DNA of 64,000 nt from Streptomyces sp. SPB162 (GTDB lineage Bacteria; Actinomycetota; Actinomycetes; Streptomycetales; Streptomycetaceae): contig NZ_JAQFII010000001.1 of NCBI RefSeq assembly GCF_029504575.1, forward strand, positions 5,835,001 to 5,899,000. Reading direction: 5' to 3'. The notes under the pieces were generated by a model. It searched no databases, had not been told where the DNA came from, and worked only from the letters and a program-made list of their open reading frames with translations. The position numbers were made by a program, and so were the translations under genes. How positions within the stretch are numbered: position 1 is the first letter of the stretch; every line of letters starts with the position of its first letter. This document shows positions 1-8,953 of the stretch, in pieces.

Positions 1-24
1 CGTCTGAGACCCAGGACCCCGCCG

Positions 25-1431
25 TTGAGTTCGCGTCTTCTCCCCCTGCTGCTCGCGTTGATGGCGGGCGTCCTGCTGGCCCTGGGGTTTCCGCTGGCCG
101 CCAGCATGGCCGCCGCGCAGCAGCAGCGCGTGGTCGTCGACCGCATCGACGACACCGCCCGCTTCGCGTCGCTCGCCCAGTTCGTCACCGCCAGGAACCC
201 GCGGTCCGCGAGCGCCGTGGGTGACGACGAACGGCTGCACGCGCTGCGCTCGGAACTCAGCCGGTACGAGGAGTTGTACGGCATCCGCGTCGGGGTCTTC
301 TACCGTGACGGCACCGCGATGGGTGTGGCGCCCGCGGACTGGCGGCTCCCCGCGGAGGGGGAGGCGAACGCCGCCTACAGCGCGGCACTGGCCGGCCGCC
401 GCAGCCACGACCCGGAGCAGGTGTGGCCCTGGCAGCGCCGCACTCTGGCCGTCGCCTCACCGATCATCCGCGACGGGGACGTCGTCGCCGTCGTGCTCAC
501 CGAATCGCCCACCGGGGCGCTGCGTTCACGCATCCTGCACGGCTGGTTGCTGCTCGGTGCCGGTGAGCTGGCCGCGATGGCCATCGCCGTGCTGTTCGCG
601 TTCCGGCTCACCGGCTGGGTGCTGCGACCGGTCGCGATCCTGGACCGCGTCACGCACGACATCGCGACCGGCCGGATGAAGTCCCGGGTCGCGGCGGCCG
701 GCGGGCCGCCCGAACTGCGGCGGCTGTCGCGCTCGTTCAACGAGATGGCCGACAACGTCGAGCAGGTCCTCGAACAGCAGCGGGCCTTCGTCGCCGACGC
801 CTCCCACCAGCTGCGCAACCCGCTGGCCGCGCTCATGCTGCGGATCGAGCTGCTCGGCTTCGAACTCCCCGAGGGCAACCAGGAGGTGGCCTCCGTCCAG
901 GACGAGGGCAGACGGCTCGCCCAGGTGCTGGACGATCTGCTCGGGCTGGCACTGGCGGAGCACGCGGACGCCGACCTCGCCCTCACCGACATCGCCGCAC
1001 TGGTCGGCGAGCGCCTCGGCGCCTGGCGGCCGGTCGGCGCGCGCGAGGGCGTCGTCCTGGAGTACGCGGGCAAGACCGCGGTCACCGGCTGGTCCGATCC
1101 GATCGCGCTGTCCAGCGCGCTGGACGCCGTCATCGACAACGCGCTGAAGTTCACGCCGCGCGGCGGACACGTCCGGGTGCTGGTCGCGGGGGAGGACGAC
1201 GAGGTGACCGTCACCGTCTCCGACGGCGGGCCCGGCCTGACGGAGGAGGAGCTGGCGCGGATCGGCGACCGCTTCTGGCGCAGCCCCCGCCACCAGAACA
1301 TCGACGGCTCAGGGCTCGGTCTGTCCATCGCCCGCGTCCTGCTGGCCCAGAGCGGCGGCCGGCTCTCCTTCGCGGCGAACGAGCCCACCGGGCTCGCGGT
1401 GACCCTCACGGTGCCGCGCTCGACCTCGTAG
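25..1431 (+). CDS. Membrane sensor histidine kinase with HAMP domain
   Basis: This is a 468-residue class I sensor kinase that would autophosphorylate on histidine and pass phosphate to a response regulator, probably encoded just upstream of the window. A first membrane helix lies at about residues 4-30, followed by an extracytoplasmic part at about 31-170. A second helix at about 172-195 leads into a HAMP linker at about 197-248. The phosphoacceptor is His261 in ADASHQLRNPLAAL. The ATPase part has an N box (DNALKF, Asn372), a G1 box (SDGGPGL) and a G2 box (GSGLGLSIA). The start is TTG with AGGA eight bases upstream. The frame is open to the window edge, so a start further upstream cannot be excluded. 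Its stop lies six bases from the stop of the convergent kinase gene. The ligand is unknown. Confidence 0.88.
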   Translation: MSSRLLPLLLALMAGVLLALGFPLAASMAAAQQQRVVVDRIDDTARFASLAQFVTARNPRSASAVGDDERLHALRSELSRYEELYGIRVGVFYRDGTAMGVAPADWRLPAEGEANAAYSAALAGRRSHDPEQVWPWQRRTLAVASPIIRDGDVVAVVLTESPTGALRSRILHGWLLLGAGELAAMAIAVLFAFRLTGWVLRPVAILDRVTHDIATGRMKSRVAAAGGPPELRRLSRSFNEMADNVEQVLEQQRAFVADASHQLRNPLAALMLRIELLGFELPEGNQEVASVQDEGRRLAQVLDDLLGLALAEHADADLALTDIAALVGERLGAWRPVGAREGVVLEYAGKTAVTGWSDPIALSSALDAVIDNALKFTPRGGHVRVLVAGEDDEVTVTVSDGGPGLTEEELARIGDRFWRSPRHQNIDGSGLGLSIARVLLAQSGGRLSFAANEPTGLAVTLTVPRSTS

Positions 1432-1437
1432 GGGCCC

Positions 1438-3373
1438 CTACCCGCACTCCGTCTGGTCGGGGGGCAGCTGGTCCGCCAGCTCCTTGGGAGCGAGCGGTTT
1501 GAGGTACGCGGTGTACGAGGACTTCCAGTGGCCCGAGCTGATCTCGTCCCTTATGGCGTCGCACACCGCCCCGCGCAACGCCGGCTCGCCCCGGCGCAGG
1601 CCCACGCCGTACTGCTCCCTGCCGAACGGGGCTCCGAGCAGGCGCAGTTCGGCCGGGTGCTGGGCCCGGTAGCCCGCCAGGATGACGTCGTCGGTGGAGA
1701 CCGCGTCCACCGTGCCGGCCAGCAGGTCGGTGACGCACAACCCGTACGAGGCGCGCGGTTCCAGCAGTATCCGCGGGTACTCGGTGCGCAGCCGCGCCTC
1801 CGGCGTGGAGCCCTGCACGGTGCAGACCTTGTGGCCGTCCAGGTCCGCTACGCCGTTCACACGGGTCGACCGGGCGGGCACGAGGAAGTCCTGCCCGGCC
1901 ACGTAGTACGGGCCGGCGAAGTCCACCGAGGCCTTGCGCTCCTGGGTGATCGAGTAGCTGGCGACTATCAGGTCGACCTGCCCGGTGCTGAGCCGGTACT
2001 CGCGGCTCTGGGTGTTGACCACCTCGAACCGCACCGTGTCGAAGCCCAGGTGCTTCGCCACCGCCCGCGCGATGTCGATGTCGAATCCGCGGAAACCGCC
2101 GGGAGCCTGCGCCGCACGCTCGCTGAGGCCCGGCTGGTCCCCCTTCACGCCGACCAGCAGGTAGCCGCGCTCCCGGGCCGCCCGCAGGGTCTCGGAGCTG
2201 TTGAGGGACGGGCCCGCGGTCGTGGTGAAGCGGTCCACGGCGAACCAGCCGGCCGTCATCAGCACCACCAGCGCGACCGCGGCCGCCGCCCAGGCGCGCG
2301 GGCCGCGGAGCCGGGCGGCGAGGCCGCGGGACGGGACGACCGGGTCGGCGCCGGCCGAACCTGCCGCATCGGGTGGAACCGTCGGGCCGGCCGGCGGATC
2401 GGGCGGTCCCAGCGGCCCCGTGCCGGCGCCACCGGCGACGCCGTCACCGTCCGCCAACGGGAACTCCCCGACCGGTGAATGGCCGTCCTCCGGGTAGAAC
2501 GACGTCGCGTACTGCGGGGTCTCCTGTGCCACGTGCTGCAGCAGCTGCTCGGCCCGCTGGGCCGTCAGCCGCGCCAGCGGGTCCTTCACCAGCAGGCCGT
2601 CGATGAGCGGCCGCAGCGGCCCGCAGTACGTCATCGGCGGCGGCTCCTCCTCGCGCACCGCCTCCAGTACTTCGTACGGGGTCGGCCCGCGGAAGGGCGC
2701 GCGTCCCTCGACCGTCTCGTAGAGCGTCACGCCGAGCGACCACAGATCGGCCGCGGGCGTGGCCTCGCGCGGCGAGCGGCCTTGCGGGGTACACAGCCTC
2801 GGGTGCCAGGTACCGCGGGGTGCCGACGAGTTCGTGCAGCCGGGTCACCTGGGCCGCGCCCTCGAAGGTCGCGATGCCGAAGTCCATCAGCACCGCGCGC
2901 CCGTCGCGGCGGAACAGGATGTTGTGCGGCTTCACGTCCCGGTGCAGCACCCCCGCCGCGTGCACCGCCCGCAGCCCGCGCAGCACCTCGAGGCCGATCC
3001 TGGCCGTCTGCAGCGCGGCCAGCCGGCCGCGTTCCTGCAACTGGTCGGCGAGCGAGCGCGGATTGACCTGCTCCATCACGATCCAGACCTGGCCGTCGGC
3101 CTCGATCACGTCGTGCACCGCCACGACGTGCTCGTGCCCGATCCGGGCGATGGCCCGCGCCTCGCGGCGCGCCCGCTCCACCCACTGGGCCTGGGTGTCG
3201 GGATCCACCGCGCCCCGGAACAGCAACTCCTTCACCGCGACCTGGCGCCCGAGCCGGTTGTCGTACGCCTCCCACACCACGCCCATACCGCCACGGCCCA
3301 GCGGGCGCTGCAGCTGGTACCGGCCGTCGACGAGAGTGTGGGGCCCGCCGTCTGGTGTACCCCCATTACGCAT
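1438..3373 (-). CDS. Ser/Thr protein kinase fused to extracellular amino-acid-binding-type domain, frameshifted
   Basis: This gene should encode about 644 residues. The N-terminal cytoplasmic kinase has a glycine loop (LGRGGMGVV), Lys48 in VAVKEL, HRDVKPHN, DFG and APE. A Pro/Gly-rich linker and one membrane helix (about AVALVVLMTAGWFAV) follow. The C-terminal extracellular part resembles solute-binding family 3 (GlnH-like), with GFDIDIARAVAKHLGF, DLIVASYSIT and a likely disulfide pair in KVCTVQGS and YGLCV. The reading frame is broken between about 2765 and 2800: APE is in one frame and ATPAADLWSLGVTLYE in the next, which fits one extra base. Five other genes here show the same defect, so sequence error is more likely than a pseudogene. 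Inference: it phosphorylates cytoplasmic targets in response to an external amino acid or similar solute. Confidence 0.8.
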
Positions 3374-3416
3374 GCGTAGAGATTAGGGCCTCAGCATGTG
3401 CGTGCCGGGAACTGGC

Positions 3417-4400
3417 CTACGGTTTCACCGACCGGTAGTAGCGCCTGGCGCCTTCGTGCAGGGGCAGCGGGTCGGTGAAGACGGCGGTGCGCAGGTCCAC
3501 CAACTGCGCGGCGTGGACCTTGTTGCCGATCTCGTCGCGGCTGTCGATGACCGCGCGGGTGAGCCGTTCGACGAGCCCGGTGTCCGCCCGGTCGGTGGTT
3601 ACCAGCAGGTTGGCGACGGCGATGGTCGTGACGGCCGTGCCGTGCTGCATCGTCGGATAGGCGTCGGCGGGCATCACCGCCTGCCGGTAGTAACCCGCCG
3701 GGTCGCCCTTGGAGTGCAGCCTGTCCACCAGGTCGCCGAGCTGGACGAGCTTGACGTTGCTGGAGGCGGCCAGGTTGGTCACGGTGTTGGTCGGCAGGCC
3801 GCCGGACCAGAAGAACGCGTCCAGCTCGCCCGCCTTGAGCATCCCGGGCGCCCTGTCGATGCCGACCGGCACCGCCGTGAGGTCCTTGGCCGGGTCGAGC
3901 CCGGCGGCTTCCAGGAGCCGGCGGGTTATGAGGTTGACCCCGGAGGCCGCCTGGCCCACGCCGACGCGCTTGCCGCGCAGGTCGCGGGCGGAGCCGATCG
4001 CCGAGTCCCTGGGGACGATGAGCTGCATGTAGTCGTCGTACAGCCGCGCGCAGGCGCGCAGCCCGTCCTTGCCGGGACCCTGGTAGTCGGCGACCGCGTC
4101 GGCGGCGGCGATGGTGAAGTCCGCCTTCCCCGAGGCGACGCGCTGGACGTTGTCGACCGAGCCCTGCGACTGCAGGAGGTTCACCGCCACCCCGGGCAGC
4201 TGCTCTCGCAGGTCGGCCTTGAGCATCTTCCCGTAGGTCTCGTACACCCCGGCGGCCACTCCGGTGGAGAACGAGACCGGCTCCTTCGGATACGACGGGC
4301 CGCGGGACGGCAGCAGCCACCACAGGAGCAGCGCGAGGGCGGCGGCGGCCGCGAGGACCGACTGCAGCGCGCGGCGTCTGCCGAGGTGGGGGACGTTCAT
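3417..4400 (-). CDS. TAXI-family solute-binding protein, membrane-anchored
   Basis: This 327-residue protein resembles TAXI proteins, the extracytoplasmic solute receptors of TRAP transporters. The visible family pattern is FSTGVAAGVYETYGKMLKADL near the N-terminus, then LLQSQGSVDNVQRVASGKADFTIAAADAV, VGVGQAASGVNLITRRLLEAAGL and DAFFWSGGLPT. An uncleaved or weakly cleaved N-terminal helix (about residues 14-30, rich in Ala and Leu, ending LLWWLLPS) would anchor it outside the membrane. The start at MNVPHLGRRR is preferred, because the upstream extension is Arg/Pro/Gly-rich and has no family similarity. No TRAP permease gene is next to it. Its neighbour encodes a kinase with another binding domain, so a sensory role is possible. 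The ligand is unknown; glutamate or other carboxylates are family precedents. Confidence 0.8.
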   Translation of the reverse strand: MNVPHLGRRRALQSVLAAAAALALLLWWLLPSRGPSYPKEPVSFSTGVAAGVYETYGKMLKADLREQLPGVAVNLLQSQGSVDNVQRVASGKADFTIAAADAVADYQGPGKDGLRACARLYDDYMQLIVPRDSAIGSARDLRGKRVGVGQAASGVNLITRRLLEAAGLDPAKDLTAVPVGIDRAPGMLKAGELDAFFWSGGLPTNTVTNLAASSNVKLVQLGDLVDRLHSKGDPAGYYRQAVMPADAYPTMQHGTAVTTIAVANLLVTTDRADTGLVERLTRAVIDSRDEIGNKVHAAQLVDLRTAVFTDPLPLHEGARRYYRSVKP

Positions 4401-4548
4401 GGTCCGGATCCTGCCAGGCGGGCGCCGCCCTGGGTAGGGCCGCCCCCGCCGGCCCGTCCCGCGCGGCGCGCCCCGGTGGGGTCCGAGGGGCGGGAGGGCC
4501 GCGAGGGGCGGGGCCCGCCCGCGGCTCCCGGTACCCCTGCGGCCCCCG

Positions 4549-4554
4549 TACCCT
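4549..4554 (+). promoter_or_regulatory. Candidate -10 element (TACCCT) for miaB, likely leaderless
   Basis: TACCCT ends six bases before the GTG start of miaB and no Shine-Dalgarno sequence lies between them. This spacing would place transcription start at or next to the start codon, as in leaderless Streptomyces mRNAs. No clear -35 hexamer is visible. Confidence 0.4.
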
Positions 4555-4560
4555 GGTCGG

Positions 4561-6057
4561 GTGAGCGGTGAGGTGGCTGGTTTGAAGACATACGAGGTCC
4601 GCACCTACGGGTGCCAGATGAACGTGCACGATTCGGAGCGGCTGTCCGGCCTGCTGGAGGGCGCGGGCTACGTCCGCGCGCCCAAGGGGGCGGACGGGGC
4701 GGATGTCGTCGTCTTCAACACCTGCGCGGTGCGGGAGAACGCCGACAACCGGCTCTACGGCAACCTCGGCCAGCTCGCCCCGCAGAAGGCGGCCCGGCCG
4801 GGCATGCAGATCGCGGTCGGCGGCTGTCTCGCGCAGAAGGACCGCGACACCATCGTGAAGCGGGCCCCCTGGGTCGACGTGGTCTTCGGCACCCACAACA
4901 TCGGCCGGCTGCCGGTGCTGCTGGAGCGCGCCAGGATCGCCGAAGAGGCGCAGGTCGAGATCGCCGAGTCGCTGGAGGCGTTCCCCTCCACGCTGCCGTC
5001 CCGCCGCGAGTCCGCCTACGCCGCGTGGGTCTCGGTCTCGGTCGGCTGCAACAACACCTGCACCTTCTGCATCGTGCCCGCGCTGCGCGGCAAGGAGGAG
5101 GACCGGCGGCCCGGCGACATCCTCGCCGAGGTGGAGGCGCTGGTCGCCGAGGGCGTCGTCGAGATCACCCTGCTCGGTCAGAACGTGAACGCCTACGGCT
5201 CGGGCATGGGCGACCGCGAGGCGTTCTCCAAGCTGCTGCGGGCCACCGGGCAGATCGAGGGCCTGGAGCGGGTGCGCTTCACCTCCCCGCACCCGCGCGA
5301 CTTCACCGACGACGTGATCGCCGCGATGGCCGAGACACCGAACGTGATGCACCAGCTGCACATGCCGCTGCAGTCCGGCTCCGACACCGTCCTCAAGGCG
5401 ATGCGCCGCTCGTACCGGCAGGACCGGTACCTCGGCATCATCGAGAAGGTGCGCGCGGCCATGCCGGACGCCGCCATCTCCACCGACGTCATCGTGGGCT
5501 TCCCCGGCGAGACCGAGGAGGACTTCGAGCAGACGATGCACGTGGTGCGCGAGGCGCGCTTCGCGCAGGCGTTCACCTTCCAGTACTCCAAGCGCCCCGG
5601 GACCCCTGCCGCCGACATGGACGGGCAGATCCCCAAGGAGGTCGTCCAGGAGCGCTACATGCGGCTGTCCGCGCTCCAGGAGCAGATCTCCTGGGAGGAG
5701 AACACGAAGCAGATCGGCCGCACGCTGGAAGTCCTGGTCGCCGAGGGCGAGGGCCGCAAGGACAAGGCCACGCAGCGCCTGTCGGGCCGCGCGCCCGACA
5801 GCCGCCTGGTGCACTTCGAGAAGCCGGCCGGCACCGACCCGCGCCCCGGCGACATGGCCACGGTGGAGATCACCTACGCGGCCCCGCACCACCTGCTCGC
5901 CGAGCGCCCCGCGCTCTCCGTGCGGCGCACCCGCGCCGGCGACGCGTGGGAGCTGCGCAACGCCGCCCCCAAGGCGCCGGCCGGCGTGATGCTCGGACTG
6001 CCGACGATCGGCGCTCCGGCGCCGTCGCCCGTGGTGGAGAGCGGCTGCGGGCTCTGA
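4561..6057 (+). CDS. miaB: tRNA-2-methylthio-N6-isopentenyladenosine37 synthase MiaB
   Basis: MiaB is a radical-SAM methylthiotransferase that adds a methylthio group to isopentenyl-A37 of tRNAs reading codons that begin with U. It acts after MiaA, which is encoded 1.3 kb downstream. The 498-residue protein has the N-terminal UPF0004 cysteines Cys18, Cys55 and Cys89, which hold the auxiliary Fe-S cluster. The radical-SAM triad is Cys163, Cys167 and Cys170 in [15 protein letters not shown]-terminal TRAM domain lies at about residues 385-455. The length fits the family with a short extra C-terminal tail. The GTG start is close behind a likely -10 element, so the mRNA may be leaderless. Confidence 0.96.
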   Translation: MSGEVAGLKTYEVRTYGCQMNVHDSERLSGLLEGAGYVRAPKGADGADVVVFNTCAVRENADNRLYGNLGQLAPQKAARPGMQIAVGGCLAQKDRDTIVKRAPWVDVVFGTHNIGRLPVLLERARIAEEAQVEIAESLEAFPSTLPSRRESAYAAWVSVSVGCNNTCTFCIVPALRGKEEDRRPGDILAEVEALVAEGVVEITLLGQNVNAYGSGMGDREAFSKLLRATGQIEGLERVRFTSPHPRDFTDDVIAAMAETPNVMHQLHMPLQSGSDTVLKAMRRSYRQDRYLGIIEKVRAAMPDAAISTDVIVGFPGETEEDFEQTMHVVREARFAQAFTFQYSKRPGTPAADMDGQIPKEVVQERYMRLSALQEQISWEENTKQIGRTLEVLVAEGEGRKDKATQRLSGRAPDSRLVHFEKPAGTDPRPGDMATVEITYAAPHHLLAERPALSVRRTRAGDAWELRNAAPKAPAGVMLGLPTIGAPAPSPVVESGCGL

Positions 6058-6112
6058 GGGGGCCGCGCCGGAACGGGTTGGCGCGATCCGACGGAACGGT
6101 GATCGTCCCCGT

Positions 6113-6118
6113 TAGGCT
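6113..6118 (+). promoter_or_regulatory. Candidate -10 element (TAGGCT), likely leaderless transcript
   Basis: TAGGCT ends six bases before the ATG of the dioxygenase-like gene and no ribosome-binding site lies between. The arrangement is the same as at dapF and the DUF4937 gene in this window. The -35 region is not recognisable. Confidence 0.45.
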
Positions 6119-6124
6119 GCGGGC

Positions 6125-6847
6125 ATGCTCGTTGCCGCCGCAGTCTGCCCGTCCGCCCCGCTGCTCGTACCCGAGGTCGCGGCCGGCGCCGCCGTCGAAC
6201 TGGATACGCTGCGCGCCGCGTGCGCCGACGCGATCGGGGTGCTCGCGGCGTCCCGGCCCGACCGGCTGGTGGTGATCGGTCCTGCGGAGCAGCCCGGCAG
6301 GGGGCGGCACCACGAGGGCGCGCGGGGTTCGTTCCGGGAGTTCGGCGTGGACCTGGACGTGCGCCTCGGTTCAGGGTCCGCGGCTCCGCCGGAGGACGTC
6401 GGGGCCGACCGTGCGCTGCCGCCCTCGTTGGCCGTCGCCGCCTGGCTGCTGCGCGGCTGGGCCGCCGCTCCGCTGGAGGGCCTGGGCGTGGGCGAGCCGC
6501 TCGAACAGGACCGCTGCGCGGCCACCGGAGCCATGATCGCGACCGCGGCGGACCGGGTCGCGCTGCTGGTGATGGGCGACGGCAGCGCCTGCCGCACCCT
6601 CAAGGCCCCCGGCTATCTGGACGAGCGGGCGGAACCCTTCGACGCCTCGGTCGCCGCCGCGCTGGCCGCCGCCGACACGCAGGCGCTGGCCGCCTTGGAC
6701 GCGGAGCTGGCGCAGGAGCTCCAGGTCGCGGGACGGGCCACCTGGCAGGTCCTCGCGGGCGCCGCGCGCGGCGCGGGCCTGGCCGGGCAGCTGCTCTACG
6801 AGGACGCGCCGTACGGCGTCGGCTACTTCGTCGCCACGTGGACGTAG
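6125..6847 (+). CDS. Class III extradiol dioxygenase subunit B-like protein
   Basis: This 240-residue protein begins MLVAAAVCPSAPLLVPEVAAG, the pattern of the LigB/MEMO-like fold that actinobacteria keep next to miaB and miaA. Further family-like parts are RPDRLVVIGP and LLVMGDGSACRTLKAPGYLDERAEPFD. The family contains catechol-type ring-cleaving enzymes, but many members of this subgroup have no demonstrated activity and I cannot verify a full metal site here. The conserved location hints at a link to tRNA modification or general metabolism, but that is only context. It is transcribed in the same direction as miaB, with a 67-base gap that holds its own likely promoter. Confidence 0.75.
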   Translation: MLVAAAVCPSAPLLVPEVAAGAAVELDTLRAACADAIGVLAASRPDRLVVIGPAEQPGRGRHHEGARGSFREFGVDLDVRLGSGSAAPPEDVGADRALPPSLAVAAWLLRGWAAAPLEGLGVGEPLEQDRCAATGAMIATAADRVALLVMGDGSACRTLKAPGYLDERAEPFDASVAAALAAADTQALAALDAELAQELQVAGRATWQVLAGAARGAGLAGQLLYEDAPYGVGYFVATWT

Positions 6848-6869
6848 TCGCCGCCACGTAAGGGCGGCG

Positions 6870-6920
6870 CCGACGGTGGAGGGCCGCGGGGCCGGAGCGC
6901 CCGCGGCCTCCCGCCGCCGG
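6870..6920. terminator. Hairpin between convergent genes
   Basis: A 20-bp stem with two mismatches (6870-6889 paired with 6901-6920) and an 11-base loop lies between the convergent stops of the dioxygenase-like gene and the small acidic protein gene. It has no T-run, as is common for Streptomyces terminators. Confidence 0.5.
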
Positions 6921-6937
6921 TGTGGGCCGGTGTACGG

Positions 6938-7195
6938 CTATGCGCGGGCGCCCTCACCGGCCTCGCTGTCGGCGGCGTCCGCCGTGGACTGCTGCTTCGG
7001 GATGCCGACGGGCTCGGCCGCCGGCTCCGCTTCCGCGTCCGTCTCCGCGGCTCCGTCCGCCCGCGCGTCCCGCTCCGCCTCGACGGGCTCGGCGACCGCC
7101 TCGGCGTCCTCCGGCTCCGCCGTCAGGGTGACGGCCTCCGCCGCTTCGGTTGCCGGGTCGGCCGACTGACGCCGAAACCATCCGAAAACGCCCAT
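6938..7195 (-). CDS. Small acidic hypothetical protein
   Basis: This 85-residue protein starts MGVFGWFRRQS and continues as an Ala/Glu/Asp-rich, low-complexity chain ending GEGARA. The N-terminal hydrophobic-basic patch followed by an acidic disordered tail suggests a small protein that docks through its first ten residues. A short protein with this N-terminus is conserved beside miaA in Streptomyces as far as I recall, sometimes under the unsupported label gliding motility protein. The start at 7195 was chosen because the longer frame upstream is Arg-rich and lacks that conserved opening. The function is not known. Confidence 0.6.
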   Translation of the reverse strand: MGVFGWFRRQSADPATEAAEAVTLTAEPEDAEAVAEPVEAERDARADGAAETDAEAEPAAEPVGIPKQQSTADAADSEAGEGARA

Positions 7196-7386
7196 TTCTA
7201 CTCCAGACCATGCTCGTGAGGTCGACATACCGCGTTGCCCGGGGCGCGTCGTTGCACCGCTCGGGTCCGGCCGGTCCGCAGAACGCGGAATCCGGCCTGC
7301 GGAATCTCTCCAGAGGCAACGAGCACGGCGACCCCGCGTCACGTCCCTCGATCGTGGGACACCCGCGGGTTTGGGAGAATGGACCC

Positions 7387-8340
7387 GTGCTGCACACTCC
7401 CGGGGAGTCACCCCCCGTACTTCCGAGCAAAGATCTCGTCATCGCCGTCGTCGGCCCCACCGCCGCCGGCAAGTCCGACCTCGGCGTGGCCCTGGCCCAG
7501 GCCCTGGACGGTGAGGTCGTCAACGCCGACTCCATGCAGCTCTACCGGGGCATGGACATCGGCACCGCCAAACTGGCCACCGACGAGCGCCGCGGCGTGC
7601 CGCACCACCTGCTGGACATCTGGGACGTCACCGAGGCCGCGAGCGTCGCCGAGTACCAGCGGCTCGCCCGCGCCGAGATCGACCGGCTGCACGCGGCCGG
7701 GCGGACACCGGTGCTGGTCGGCGGCTCCGGGCTGTACGTGCGCGGCGCCATCGACGCGCTGGAGTTCCCCGGCACCGACGCAGCCGTCCGGGCCCGGTTG
7801 GAGGCGGAGCTCGCCGAGCGGGGCCCCGCGGCGCTGCACGCGCGGCTGGCCGCGGTCGACCCCGAGGCGGGCCGGGCGATCCTGCCGAGCAACGGCCGGC
7901 GGATCGTCCGGGCGCTGGAAGTGGTGGAGATCACCGGGCGGCCGTTCACGGCCAATCTGCCGGGCCCCGACTCCATCTACGGCACCGTCCAGATCGGCGT
8001 CGACGTGCCGCGGCCCGAGCTCGACGAGCGCATCGCGCTGCGTGTCGACCGCATGTGGGACGCGGGGCTGGTGGACGAGGTGCGCGAGCTGGAAGAGGCC
8101 GGGTTGCGGGAGGGCCGCACCGCCTCGCGGGCGCTGGGCTACCAGCAGGTACTGGCCGCGCTGGTGGGGGACTGCACCGACGAGGAGGCACGCGCCGAGA
8201 CCGTCCGGGCCACCAAGCGCTTCGCCCGGCGCCAGGACTCCTGGTTCCGCCGCGATCAGCGGGTGCACTGGCTCTCCGCGCGGGGTCCGGAACTCACCGA
8301 TCAGGCGCTGACGTTGGTCGAGGCTGCGGTTACAGCCTGA
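7387..8340 (+). CDS. miaA: tRNA dimethylallyltransferase MiaA
   Basis: MiaA transfers a dimethylallyl group to N6 of A37 in tRNA and makes the substrate for MiaB. The 317-residue protein has the P-loop GPTAAGKS at residues 23-30, then DSMQLYRGMDIGTAK, which contributes to prenyl-donor and tRNA binding, and GGSGLYVRGAIDAL. The C-terminal RFARRQDSWFRRD motif is typical of the family. GTG at 7387 is the chosen start because it gives the usual family length. The open frame continues 79 codons upstream but is not conserved in character. The small downstream membrane-protein gene follows in the same direction. Confidence 0.95.
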   Translation: MLHTPGESPPVLPSKDLVIAVVGPTAAGKSDLGVALAQALDGEVVNADSMQLYRGMDIGTAKLATDERRGVPHHLLDIWDVTEAASVAEYQRLARAEIDRLHAAGRTPVLVGGSGLYVRGAIDALEFPGTDAAVRARLEAELAERGPAALHARLAAVDPEAGRAILPSNGRRIVRALEVVEITGRPFTANLPGPDSIYGTVQIGVDVPRPELDERIALRVDRMWDAGLVDEVRELEEAGLREGRTASRALGYQQVLAALVGDCTDEEARAETVRATKRFARRQDSWFRRDQRVHWLSARGPELTDQALTLVEAAVTA

Positions 8341-8440
8341 TCACGTGATGGCATCGGGACGCCTCGGCGTGACGAGGCGGCCACGCGGGCGTGCCATCAT
8401 CGAGCATCGAGTTACGGGCGTCGGAGATGGGGGAGGGCGC

Positions 8441-8905
8441 GTGGCGATGGAAGCCGGTCCCCAGAACTCCTCTCCCGACCGCCCTGCCGGGATCGAGGCG
8501 CGGCTCGGAACGGACGCGCTGATCGAACCCGGGGCGCTCATCGACCCCGAGGCGCTGATCGAGCCCGAACTCGTTCCGGTGGAGCTGCGGCCGCAGCGGC
8601 GGCTGCGGATCTGGCAGCTCGCCCCGATCGTCGCCCTGGGCGTCGGCGGCTCCTTGATGTTCGCCTTCCCGCTCGCCTTCGAGTTCGGCGACGGCGGCGC
8701 GGTCGTGGCCATGCTCGGCCTGCTGCTGAGCTGCTGCTCCGCGGGCTGGGGCATCATGGCCGCCCGCCGGGTCGGCTACACCTGGCCGGGACTGCCCGTC
8801 CGCGGCTCCGGCCGCCGCGCCGACTGGCGCTACATCGTCGCGTACACGCTGATCAGCGCACTGCTGGCGGTCCTCGCCATCTGGCGCGTGGCCCGCCTGC
8901 GCTGA
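8441..8905 (+). CDS. Small integral membrane protein, unknown function
   Basis: This protein of about 154 residues has a disordered N-terminus with a short internal repeat (ALIEPGALIDPEALIEPEL). Three predicted membrane helices follow: LAPIVALGVGGSLMFAFPLAF, VVAMLGLLLSCCSAGWGIM and YIVAYTLISALLAVLAIW. GTG at 8441 is preferred because a G-rich ribosome-binding site (GGGGGAGGG) precedes it. ATG at 8447 is an alternative. It lies between miaA and dapF, but nothing in the sequence indicates a role in either pathway. No enzymatic motif is visible. Confidence 0.65.
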   Translation: MAMEAGPQNSSPDRPAGIEARLGTDALIEPGALIDPEALIEPELVPVELRPQRRLRIWQLAPIVALGVGGSLMFAFPLAFEFGDGGAVVAMLGLLLSCCSAGWGIMAARRVGYTWPGLPVRGSGRRADWRYIVAYTLISALLAVLAIWRVARLR

Positions 8906-8940
8906 GTTCCCGCCGGCTGAGCGTTCCGCCCCCGTGGCCT

Positions 8941-8946
8941 TAGGCT
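8941..8946 (+). promoter_or_regulatory. Candidate -10 element (TAGGCT) for dapF, likely leaderless
   Basis: TAGGCT ends seven bases before the GTG start of dapF with no ribosome-binding site between. A weak CTGAGC at the expected -35 distance is the only upstream match. Confidence 0.45.
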
Positions 8947-8953
8947 TGTCCCT

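Noticed and set aside
3391-5892. An 833-codon minus-strand frame covering the TAXI gene and miaB
   Set aside because: It runs antisense to miaB and out of frame with the TAXI gene, and its product is low-complexity.
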